Assembly (NCBI GenBank): GCA_028532985.1
Contig: JANCIK010000003.1
Coordinates: forward strand, 2,862,001 to 2,926,000
Direction of reading: 5' to 3'
DNA length: 64,000 bases
From: Stropharia rugosoannulata
Taxonomy: Eukaryota; Basidiomycota; Agaricomycetes; Agaricales; Strophariaceae
In this document: piece after piece, positions 22,086 to 32,777 of the stretch
Layout: each line of letters begins with the position of its first letter
Numbering within the stretch: the first letter of the stretch is position 1
The notes under the pieces: generated by a model
Database searches by the model: none
What the model was told of the DNA's origin: nothing
What the model saw: the letters and a program-made list of their open reading frames with translations, nothing else
Position numbers and translations under genes: made by a program

Positions 22086-23861
22086 ATGCTACAAACTATC
22101 ATAAATAATCATCGCAATCAGTTCTTCCCGGTGCTCACAGCTGTAGTCTCGCTGTTTGCCCTCAGCCCCGACTCGGGCATCTACCTCATCATTGCGCTTG
22201 TCGCCATCTTACTCATCTATATCCCATTCCTTATCCGTATTGACGAGCCCTACCGTAAATCAAAGCTCATTCTCCTTATAGGCTTTACCTCGCTTGGTAG
22301 CGCTTTTTCCAGGCTCGGGGCATCGCACGATGCCCTCTCATCTGCAGGCAGTTCCTTCACAGCACTGCTTGCCATCTCTACCGTACTTGCCAGCCTTGGA
22401 ATTGGTGCCGTCGTCATTTGCACAAGGCTTGCAACAAGGCTTGCCTCACCGTGGTCGAGACTCGCTTTGTTCCCAGCAGTGTGGGCGACCCTGTGGTGCA
22501 CTGTAGCCTACATCAACCCTGTAGGCTATCTTGCAACATGGAGCCCGGCAGACAATGCAGATGCATATAACTGGCTTGCTCCCTATTTAGGCCCTATTGG
22601 GAAGGATTGGATAATTGCCGCTTGGGCGGTGGTCATCTCGCAGACTGTCACGCAATGGTTCTTAAACAAAAGCAATGGTGAACACATGCCTCTACTGCAG
22701 TTCTCTAGCACATTGATCCCTCAATTTACACATTCCAATGAGAAAGCGACATGGGTACTCAGTCTTTTCCTAGTCATCCTTCTTGGCCCCAGCATGTTAA
22801 TGCAACAACTACCCATTCCAATTTCAGATGTTGATGGTGTCACACCTCTTACAGTTGGCTGCGTTCTTCCATCGTTCGATCGACGCCACAAGCACGTACT
22901 GGATCTCGACGATTACATTGCGGAGAGCACTTTGATTTCGTCACAGGCAAGAGTGATATTATGGCCAGAAGGAGCAGTTACCTTCAAATCAGTACAAGAA
23001 AGAGAGGCTGCATTCAAAAAAATCCGGACAAATTTGACAGGAACATACGTTGGTGTTTCTTTTATAGAGACCACCGCAGACCCAAACGACCCAAGGGGAA
23101 AGCGGTCTGTCAGTCGCACAGGATTAGCAGTTGTCTCGCAGTACACGAATGAAACACAGCACATACTATATTACAAACGGCATCTTGTCCCTTGTGAGTA
23201 ATTTTTGAAACAACTACCATTGTGTGGACTAGATATTGACATCATCATATTATAATCACGAATAGTTGTAGAATCATTCCCATTGAGGCATTCCATGACA
23301 TCGCCTTCTTTATTGCAGGCTGAGATACGCTCGCCAAGATATATCCCGAAACCCAAGTGGGGACCTGCTCCGAATTTCACTCGACCCGTCCTGATAACTT
23401 CTTCTATATGCCTTGACTTTGCTACCCCATTGCCCTTCGGAGAACTGGAATTCAAACCCAATCTGATCCTCGCCCCTGCACGCACATGGGATCCCGTTGT
23501 AGGCAATGCCATGTGGCTGCAAGCCAAACAAAGGGCTGCTGAGTTGGACAGCACCATACTATGGTGCGACGGTGGCGAGGGCGGCGTCAGCGGCATTGCT
23601 GGGTCCGGGTTCACCGAACCGACGCAGGTTGGTGCAGGTACTTTCATGCGCACCTTTGGCATTCCATACCAGTACCCTGTGCTGCAGAAATCGCGACCGA
23701 CCTTTTACGCACGATTTGGCGGGGTGGGCCTGCTTTTCATCTGGATACTTGTCATCCGTGATCCTCGACGTGGGCTTCAAATAATTCTGCGCAGATTAAA
23801 TGATTGGAGAAATCACCGCGAGAACGAAGGTGCGCCACCTGGCAATGATCTGCTTTTTTGA
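22086..23861 (+). CDS. Multi-pass membrane CN-hydrolase, apolipoprotein N-acyltransferase-like
   Basis: Exons 22086-23193 and 23266-23861 join in phase 1 across a 72-nt intron to 567 residues. The N-terminal 250 residues hold about six hydrophobic segments, then a nitrilase-fold domain with the Glu-Lys-Cys triad: E295 in ILWPEGAV, K364 in YYKRHLVP and C418 in ITSSICLDF. The spacings (69 and 54) are almost those of E. coli Lnt (E267, K335, C387). A last hydrophobic segment (VGLLFIWILVIRD) precedes a basic tail. Bacterial Lnt transfers an acyl chain to the N-terminal Cys of lipoproteins; fungi have no such lipoproteins, so an acyltransferase or amidase acting on another amine at the ER or Golgi is likely. 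The fold and triad are seen; substrate is unknown. Confidence 0.85.
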
Positions 23862-24125
23862 GTAATTCTGCACGAGGTAGCCTCGAGGCATTGTGACAAT
23901 GGCCTCTGAATGCCCAACTGTATTGATTATCTGCACTGACTTTTACTTTTCTTGCTCCAATTTTGCTCTGAATGATGTTTTTTGTTGATCTTCTGACTCT
24001 GTTTTTGATTGTCAATAAAATTGTTTTGCCTTGTTCCCAATTTTGTTCGCGCAATAGTCTGTATGAAAAAGCCTGGGATTCCGCCTTTGATGAGAAACAG
24101 TATAAAGAGGGACCCTCAGCGGGGC

Positions 24126-25032
24126 ATGATCGAAGGAATAATGCTACCTGATTCGGCAAGGCACGATGGGCTCTTGATGGCCTCGAGGCTCTGCAGCGGC
24201 AGCCATCAGACACGACTCTGCCTTGCTTCCTCCACCGGCATTGCGTCAAAAGCTGGCGGTAATCCCTGTCTTTATTTTCTTACAGGTCCACTAGCCGGCT
24301 TGTCTACTTCACGACGTCCTCTACGCAAGCCCATCTCCCTCCGTCAAGGTTCGCGCAAAGCCTCCGCGGCTCGCTTCGCAGCTTGACCTGGAAGTCCTCC
24401 CAGACCAGCGACCTCGGCCGTCGAGTATTTCACAGGAAACGCCCTCCCACTAATCTTCCGCCAGTTAGGGACGATTGGGCCGACGACTTTCATCTCATTA
24501 CACAAGAAGATATCGAGCCGGGTCCCATCGACATTGTTCCGCGCCTAAACAATAGGACTGCGCCCCCGCCTGCGGTCACCAGCGCAGAACCTAGATTTCT
24601 GTCGCCCTTGATCATCTCTGACGCCGTCACCAATCGAGGCTCGACATATACGTCCAGAACGATAACAACGTCCGACAGCGCCACCCCTACATTCACCGAG
24701 TTCGCTCATATCACCGCTAGCTTCCCTCCGCCGCCCACGCACATACCAACGCCCTTTAACTCACCGACTGAAATTAGTACGTATGCATATCCTTACTATC
24801 CTTCTGCAATCTAATCGTTGTAGATTATATACCTCCGTCTCGACTTGCGACATCTCTAACCACCGCTACTTCGACCGGCGTAGGCCCATTCCATATTTCT
24901 CATACCCCATCCATTTCCATCGCAGCACCAAGCACTGAAGCAGCTTCGAGCTCATTTAAACGCTTCAAATCCCGAGCTAAGGATATACTAAGAATTCCGT
25001 CTTTTATTTCTTCCTGGAAGCAAAGAACGTGA
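24126..25032 (+). CDS. Small unknown protein, Ser/Pro-rich (5' end uncertain)
   Basis: Exons 24286-24776 and 24824-25032 join in phase 1 across a 47-nt intron, and the frame is open and Pro/Thr-rich (NLPPVRDDWADDFHLITQED is the most conserved-looking part), ending in a basic segment FKRFKSRAKDILRIPSF. The first exon is a guess: 24126-24244 (or from the ATG at 24177) joins in phase across a 41-nt intron, shorter than any other here, and gives a basic, Ser-rich N-terminus that could be a mitochondrial presequence. Total would be 272 residues. No family is recognised. An alternative frame upstream (around 23972-24258) also looks partly coding but has a stop, so a pseudogene is possible. Confidence 0.45.
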
Positions 25033-25073
25033 ATACCGAGCACTTATAATAAAATAATAAATACATACCTATC

Positions 25074-25695
25074 ATGTACTCCGGAAAACGTACCGACGTC
25101 GTCGACTTTGGAGGAGAGATGGACTATGCTGATACGAAGTGGTTCCAGGATCCCCCAAGGCGGAATACAGTGCGTCTACCTAACTCTTGGACCGTTGCAG
25201 CTGTAATCTGACTATGTATGTAACATACAGCCTTCTGCCCGTCATCCACAAGATGGCCCTCAATCAGCACCTCAATATCATCCGTCTGAACGGGTGATAG
25301 AACAGAATAATGGATTCCAGTATGCCCTCGCAGCGGCACCAAATGTTTTATACCAGCGCTATAAACAGTATGGACAGGTGAGCGATTAACGAGAAAACCC
25401 TGAAAATACAGCGGCTGATTTGTACCAGCTTGGCGTACTGGGATGGTGCTCCGAGTTCAGCGAACTCATCGATAACCTTAAGGAGCTGGGGGTCTCAGGC
25501 AATATGTTTGTCACCACAAGGGAGCAGGCTCTCAGAATGTGCGAGGAGATTTTGAAGCTGAAGATGGAGGATGTGAAGATGCAGCTTGTGACCATGTATC
25601 TATCTTCCCAAGTGGCGAGGCTGCGGCGGTATTTGGATGCTGAGCACGTCTGGACCGACTACCCCGACACTTCCTTCCCACTAGAACCTAAATAA
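25074..25695 (+). CDS. Small conserved-looking protein, unknown function
   Basis: Exons 25074-25169, 25231-25377 and 25429-25695 join in phase 0 across introns of 61 and 51 nt to 169 residues. The N-terminal half is polar and Pro/Gln-rich. The C-terminal half is a compact, probably helical region: LGWCSEFSELIDNLKELGVS, then NMFVTTREQALRMCEEILKL and VTMYLSSQVARLRRYLD. The helical part looks like a folded domain with regular Leu spacing, but I do not recognise a family. The start lies only 41 bp after the stop of the preceding gene, so the 5' UTR is very short or the two transcripts overlap. Confidence 0.72.
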
Positions 25696-25993
25696 TCTTG
25701 TTCATGCTGTATCTGTACTTGCTTTGCCACTATACTGTATTTCTTCCCGTTCGCAATATAAATTTGTTACAATCAAGTGAATATTCCCAAAAAATAAAGA
25801 TAGGCTGACAAAATGTACTTGTGTGAAAAGTGGATGTTAGAAGGTAGAGGGAAGGGTGACATAACATGTACATTACACTACTAATGGTGGGATATAAGGA
25901 TAGATATACAGGCTGGAATTAGAATACTAACTGTTTAATGGGGGACATGTCTACTGCAATGACGAAATAGAGAAAAAAGCAAGGTGTCCGTCG

Positions 25994-28900
25994 TTAACGT
26001 GCAATTGTAATTCCGTTGTATCTTGTCGTATAGTCGCTCGTGTGTTTGGCGCTGGACTTACCCCCCTTCTTTAATGTGATTAATGGCGACTCACGCGGGG
26101 GCTCAGGAAGCGGATTATTGAGCGAGGCCCGCGGCTCATGGAATGGGGCGTTAGGCGGACTTCTGTGGTCTACACCACCAGGCAGATATCCTTGGTAATT
26201 ATGCTGCTGCTGTTGTTCATGAGGATCATAAGAAGAAAGAAAGTCAGGAATGCTGGGTATCGATGCAGGCGAAGAATAAATAATCGGTGGGGGTGCAGTG
26301 GGCATGGAGTGGTATATCTGTCTGCCCTGGAAGGGCGTGGGAATGACATACGCCGTGTGCGCGGAGCCATGCACCGCACCGTGGGTATTCGCGTCGTCTT
26401 CGCTGCGCGAGCTGCTCGAGCCAGGACTCTGGATGAAGTTGGTCGTGGGCGCGTTGGGTTCCAATCCGTACATACTACGCGCTTTCCACAGGCGCTCCAT
26501 CTCCCACAGCTCTTTCGCACGCATCGCGTTCATCTCTGCGGCTGACGGCATTTCGGAGGTGGGGCGCGCTGTCAGAGACGGGTTGCGCTCAAGACGCCCT
26601 GGGGCGGCAGGAGGCTCGTCAGAGGGCTGCACGACAATGGGAATGACGGGGTATGATTGCTGCGGCGCTGGTGGATTATGGCGGTGGCTGGAGGGGGAGG
26701 TTGCCTCTGCAGGACGCTGATGGTCGGTCTTGCGATCATGGGCCTCATCGCGCTTCCGGCTCGACCTCTTCTGCCCATCCCGAGGACTTTCGTCGCGCTG
26801 ATGGGTAACAGATGATTTCGCATGTGAAGAACGGCTCTTCGGCGGCTCCTCCTGCTGCGCAGGTAGCTTCGCTGCTTTATGAGACGACCGACGGTTGTCA
26901 GGCTGTTCCACCACCTCTACTTGAGCTCTAGACTCGACAGCCTCGCGGCGGCTGCTTGCTTCCGGTGCCTTAGGTAGGTCGCGGTCTTTAGATCGTTGAT
27001 AACCTTGCGAGCGCTCGTATTCTTTGAGCAGCTCGCGGTCCTTCGACCACTCGTAGTCATAGTCCTTCGTCCGCTCGCGCTCCTTCTGTTTGCTAGACTC
27101 GCGCGCTTTCTCGGGCTCTCTATGCGTACCGTGGTCCCGGGACTTGCCCTGGTCTCTAGGCTTATCATTGTCTCTGTGCCTTTCGTGGACCTTGGATCTT
27201 TCGTGCTCCCTAGAACGTTCATGGCCCTTCGACCTCTCGTGCTCCTTCTCCTTATGTTTATCATAGTCCATGGCCCTCTCCTTCTCCTTAGGCCTATCAT
27301 ACTCCCTCGACTTCTCATACTCCCTAGATCTTTCGTGATCTCTAGGCTTGTCGTATTCTCTTGACTTTCCGGCATCCTTCGATCTATCGTGCTCTTTCAC
27401 CCGTTCATAGTCTTTAGGCCTGTCATAATCCTTCACCCTCACCCGCTCATGGTCCCTATGCCTCTCATGGTCCCGCGGCTGATCATAATCTCTCGATTTC
27501 TCCTGCACCCTCGACTTTTCTCCTTCCCTGAACTCCCTCGACTTTCGCTCCGACCTGCGTTGGTCATGGTCCCTGGACCTTTGCTCTCGCTCCGCACGCT
27601 TAGCCTCATCATCTCGCGTCTCGTAGCCTCTCGACTTCCGCTCGTGGTCCCTGTCCCGCGTCCTGTGCGAGTCGTAATCCTTCGACCTCCGGTCATGCTC
27701 TCGATCACGAGCGTGCTGCTGCTGCTGCTCGCTTTCCTTCGGCCACGGCTGCTTCTCCTTGCTACGTCCTTTAGGATCCGACTCGACGACCTCCCACTGT
27801 TGGCCAGCTGCCGTGATAGTCTGGCTCGACGCGTACACGTTGCCCGATGAGCTGCGCACGAGCCTGAACGTCTCGGTTTGTCGGGTCGGTGACAAGCTGG
27901 TAGAAGACGGGTTGGGGATGCCGGAGGTACGCACGGGCGACGGATTACGCGCCGCTTTCTTGCCCTCTTTTCCTTCGTAGATGCTCTTAGGAGGCAAGGA
28001 CGGAGGCGCGGATTGATCAGGAGTGAGTATCAAGTCCCGCATATCGTATGGCGTCGGCGGATTCGCCAGTACAGAAGACGTAGAGAGCGGCGACGCTTCG
28101 TATTGAATATTGTCACCATGCGAAGGGAATGGTATAGCTTGGGGTTTGGATGGTGGTTGAAGATAAGATGTGGGTTCGGGACGAGATTGATGACGGGACT
28201 GTTTGGGGGTATGGCGGCTCGAGGAGGGCTCAGGAGCGCGTTCCTGAGTAACACGACTGGACTGCGGCGGCGGCGGCGATGGAGCTTGTGGTTGCGACGT
28301 CGACGGGCGCTCTTTACTTGCTGGGGCCGGAGCAGGCGTCGATTCCGGGGAATGCGTAGTTTTCTGGGGCGGTGATGTGCGCTGGGCCTGAGGCGCAGGC
28401 TTCTGTGGGAGTTCGTATTGGGCAAACGATGACTGCAAAAGCGACTGCGATCGATCCGGGCCTGTCGTTTGGGCATACACCAACGTCTCATGACCAGCGT
28501 CAGCAACGTAAGAGGCGGCTGTTTGGCCTGCAGTTGTCTGCGGAGCAGATAGGACAGATGCTTCGGCTTTATTCGAGTAAAGCCCGGTCAAGTCTGTAGA
28601 ACCGGACAGTTTGCGCTGCAGATGCTGCGGCTGCGGCGGGGTTGGCCTCCGTTGGGGTATATCGTCAGCAGATATACTTGGTGGTGGTTGAGAAGGCAGT
28701 GGCTTAGGTTGATTAGGCTGCGGAGTAGGTTCCTGAGAGGCAGGGGGTGGAGGCAGCGGCTGTTCAACAACCTTCGGGGTGTCAAGCTCGGGCAATCCCA
28801 GGACGGAGAAATGTGGCGTAGGAATCTGGGGAGGAGGCAGAGGTTTATCAACTCGCAAATGTTCGTCCACCGACGTCCTGTGAGTTTGAATGCTCTGGCG

Positions 28901-30651
28901 ATTGGAAGATGATCCGAGTGGCGACGCCTCGTGTTTGGAGGACTCAGGTGGATGTTCGACCTTTTCCGGAGGGGGAGGAGGCAGATCAGCCTCTACAATA
29001 TCGTAGTCAGGATTAGCGACTGTTAGTTTGCCTATGGAGAATTTAGCCTCCTCTAAAGATGTTAACGATACACGATCTGCAGGCGGGTCATTTGCAGGTG
29101 CTGGAGGCTCCGGAGGTTGTTTAATAGACGGCGGTGCAACACGTTTAACTGATTCAGGCCGCGGCTTTTCAGGTGACGACCTACCAAAGTTATGCGGAGG
29201 TCCGGGGTCGGAAGGATATCCCTTAACTTCTTGAGTGTTAATATTCTCCCAGTAGTCGATTCCACCGCCGCGCTCGTCCACTGACTTCCTTAGTTTACTA
29301 AACTTCCTCGCCAAGCGATCAAGCATACTACCCCTCTTCTCTTTTTTTGGTGTTTGTTGTGGGAAAAAAGCAGAATTTGAAAGAGGCGGAGCAACATGCA
29401 TCCTCTTCGGTAAAGAAGTCTCATTAAAGTCGGTGGGTGGCATCTGCACTCGCTCTATGGGAGTCGGAGGTGCAGATGTAACCTTTTTATCGGCTCTCCC
29501 GGCATCAGACGGCTTGCGGTTGAAAATAGCATCGACGGTTGGAGTCCGGCGCTTGCTCAGTTTCCGAGGTATATGTATTTCAGGCTGAGGAGGGTGCAAA
29601 TGGACAGCAGATGTGGATTGCGAGAGAGGCGAAGGCGTAATCGGGTTATGCCTGTTTTGCACTGCTGTCATACTAGCCCTTCTTGTCCGATTTGGTACCT
29701 ATAGTAGAAAAGGTCAAAGAACATTACAAAAATAGTGAACTAGAACGAGCCTCGTATGTATCGGCAGAGCTCGTTGCTGGTTGACCGAAGTCGTAAGGAG
29801 ATTGATGGTGCCAGTTCTGCCCCCACGGGTCGGTTAAGTCGAGCAGGTCTACATTGTCTGGGGTAGTTTGGGACGTCTTGCGAGAGCGTGCCTTCCCACC
29901 ATCAGCAACACGAGTTTGTGACGACGTGGGTGTCGGCAGCGGCGAATCAGCCGGAGTTCTACTAGGTCCTTCAGAATCGTCTAGGGCATGGTCCGGGGAT
30001 GATGAGGAATGCATAGGAGGAAAGGAGGGCGAAAAGAAGGTGGGCGGTCTCATTGACGGGCGTTTCTGAGAGGGCGGTATCAGGTGGTGATTTCTGTACC
30101 GCCGCGGCCCCAGGGGGTTATGCAGGGGATAGTTAACCTTTAACGTAGGTAGTGGCACCGCTGCCCATGCGCCAGTCTCCATCCATGTTGGCGACTCTCG
30201 ACTGTCGCCAATGATGGATCTCGAGGGCGCGAGTTGGCGCCCGACGCTCCTGCGATCGCCCTGGTCTGATCCCTGAGCTGAGTCACTCTGAGAGGGCTTA
30301 TCACTAATAGTATCTTTGGATGGCATGCGGGGCACGTCTGGGGACGTGGGGAGAATAGATGCGCCAATGGTGGACCGCTTGAACGACCTGCGGGACCACA
30401 GCGAAAAGCCCGAGCCCGATTTGCGTTCTGAGAGCTTGCGCTCGAGTGTTTCTGAGCGTTCCATGTCTTCATGAAAGGCCTTGAGGTCGTCTGGGGATGT
30501 ATCTGGGCTCGCCGCTGGGCCTTGGGACTGTAAACGTAAAGACGCGGGGAATAAATAGCAGTTAATATGGGGATCGAAGGTTCCGGTCGAGAAGCGAGAT
30601 TACCTGTTCATGAGCACGCGCAGAACGTGTATGGGTGGGGGTATGGACCAT
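25994..30651 (-). CDS. Very large disordered protein with Arg/Asp/Glu repeat region
   Basis: Three exons: 30651-30604, 30527-29728 and about 29681-25994, giving about 1511 residues. The first junction (HTRSARAHEQ|SQGPAASPD) is clear. The second is inferred: donor GTAATG at 29727 and a tandem AAG-AAG acceptor, so the joint is FLRASM or FLASM. There are Pro-rich and SP/TP-rich arms, a short basic helix (MLDRLARKFSKLRKSVDER), and at roughly residues 930-1200 a long run of alternating charge made of degenerate units such as RSREYDRPKE and KSRDHERHRD. No catalytic domain is seen. RD/RE-rich tracts of this kind occur in RNA-processing and phase-separating proteins, so a scaffold role is possible. 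Frame is certain; function is not. Confidence 0.75.
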
Positions 30652-30873
30652 GCCCCAGGCGGGAATCGTGCGGATGAACGGGTCAGAGGCCTGCGGTGGC
30701 CGTTGAACCAGTGCTCGCCAAGTTCATCCTCCGAGCCGTGTAGCTCGGCACGTGCCCGCCTGCGTACGCATCACGTTACCTCCAGCAAGCTCTTATTCGG
30801 AGTTTGAAGCGCAAATATATACGACAGCGGAGGCGTCCTTTCGAACTCATCACTGTCGCGTTACTCTACAAGC

Positions 30874-32509
30874 ATGTCGTTCGCAGGAAGACGCCGGGGC
30901 AACAAGGTTAAAAAGGGTGTTCAGTTCACCGTCATGGTCGTTGGTACGCGCCCGTCCTCTCTCCCCGCTCCCCCTTTGGTGTCCTGACGTGCGTCTCTAG
31001 GTGCCTCTGGTACCGGTCGCACCACTTTCGTCAACACCCTCTGCGAGTCGGAAGTCCTCGCCCACAAAATTTCGGACAACCCGGAGACTGCCCACGTCGA
31101 GGAGGGGATCAGAATCAAGCCCGTCAACGTCGGTGAGTGGGCCCACGCACTGTGCAACGCGCGTCGTCAAGTGTCTAACGTTCTTGCCCCATCACCTAGA
31201 GCTTGAAGAGGACGGCGTACGAATTGCCCTGACTATCGTGGACACTCCTGGATTTGGCGACAACATCGATAATGAGTTCGCGTACGCAGGCACACGTCAT
31301 GACATGCACTGGGATCTAACCCCTGTTAACTCAACAGGTTCCAGGAAATAGTCGGTTACCTCGAGCGCCAATACGATGACATTCTTGCCGAAGAGTCGCG
31401 CATCAAGCGCAATCCCCGCTTCAGGGACAACCGCGTCCACGCTCTCCTCTATTTTATCCCCCCTACTGGCCATGCGTACGTGGTTCACAGCTTCTAGTAC
31501 TTGAAGCTTACGGATGTATGTTTTAGCCTAAGAGAGATGGACATTGAACTCATGCGCCGCCTTTCCCCCCGTGTCAACGTCATTCCTGTCATTGGAAAGG
31601 CCGACTCACTTACTCCAAGTGAGCTCAAGGGATTCAAAAAGAGAGTACGTGTTGTTTTTTCGCAAGTCCCTGCTATGGTTCTCACCATTCTGCTAGATAA
31701 TGGAGGATATCGAACACTACGACATTCCTGTCTACAACTTCCCATATGATGTCGAAGAGGATGACGAGGAGACCATCCAAGACAACAGTGAATTGAGGGT
31801 ATGCGTTAAACTCCACGTAATCCCCAGATTTACTAATAGTTATTCAGGCCCTTCTTCCGTTCGCCATTATCGGTTCAGAAGAGGAAATCGAGATTGATGG
31901 ACAACCTGTCCGCGCTCGCATCTACCCCTGGGGTATCGCAGAGGTCGACAACCCTAAGCACTCGGACTTTAGCAGACTGCGCAGCGCTCTTCTCAAGTAA
32001 ATTTTCTAAAATGCTGTTTTTTTTTGGCTTGTGTTCTGACAATTACCAGCTCCCATCTTGCAGACCTGAAGTCGCTCACTCACGACGTTCTCTACGAGAC
32101 ATACCGTACAGAGAAGCTTTCTCGCACGGTACATGCCGATGCCAAGTGAGTCCATTTAGGAGTCAACCGTGCGGTATGCTCAAATTCTGTAGCGATTCAT
32201 CCATTCTACCGGAGGAAATGGCGTCGCAAAGCGTGCGCCTCAAGGAAGAGCAGCTGCGCCGCGAAGAAGAAAAGGTTTGGCTTGACTTGATTTCTTCTAG
32301 GCTTGTTGCTGACATGAAATGCCAGCTTCGCGAAATTGAGCTCAAGGTGCAGCGGGAGATTAACGAGAAGAGGCAAGAGCTGCTCGCGAAAGAAGAGTCG
32401 CTCAGGTACGAGTTTTGCATGCAGCATGTACAGCGTCTGACGGTTGTTATGCAGGAATCTGGAGAGCCGCCTTGCGGCACAGGGCTCACAGGCCGAGTTC
32501 CGCGATTGA
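30874..32509 (+). CDS. CDC11: Septin, CDC11 type
   Basis: Eleven exons (30874-30943, 31001-31132, 31200-31281, 31338-31475, 31527-31644, 31697-31798, 31848-31996, 32050-32145, 32193-32274, 32326-32405, 32455-32509) give 367 residues. The start MSFAGRRRGNKVKKGVQFTV is followed by the P-loop GASGTGRTT, then DTPGFGD (G3), GKAD (G4) and the septin-unique region with RARIYPWG and HADN. A C-terminal coiled-coil (LREIELKVQREINEKRQELL) follows. The Arg in place of the usual P-loop Lys matches the CDC11 subgroup. Septins form hetero-octamers that assemble rings and filaments at septa and hyphal tips; Cdc11 caps the rod and may not hydrolyse GTP. The gene is divergent from the preceding gene across 222 bp. 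A TATA-like AATATATAC lies about 55 bp before the ATG. Confidence 0.93.
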
Positions 32510-32777
32510 AGCGTCAAAGAGGACCCCTAGCGCATTATATACCCCTTAACTAGTTTGACTGTAGTCCCTCGTTAGTTTGTTAGCTCGATACCTTCGGATA
32601 ATCAGTACCTTCGCTTGGTTGTTTGTTTAAAGATGGTTGAGATAATAAAGGAAATGAAAGAAGTTCCTAATATGCGCTGTTGATGATGGCCAAATAAGGC
32701 GCCGTTGGGCAGTGCCAGTGACCGTTGCTCATATCCGTTCGTCGCTCATCACCGTGAGCGCAGCCCGTCGGACAGGC

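Noticed and set aside
30874..32509. Damaged septin P-loop (Arg for Lys)
   Set aside because: Arg at this site is normal for CDC11-type septins, so it is a subgroup feature.
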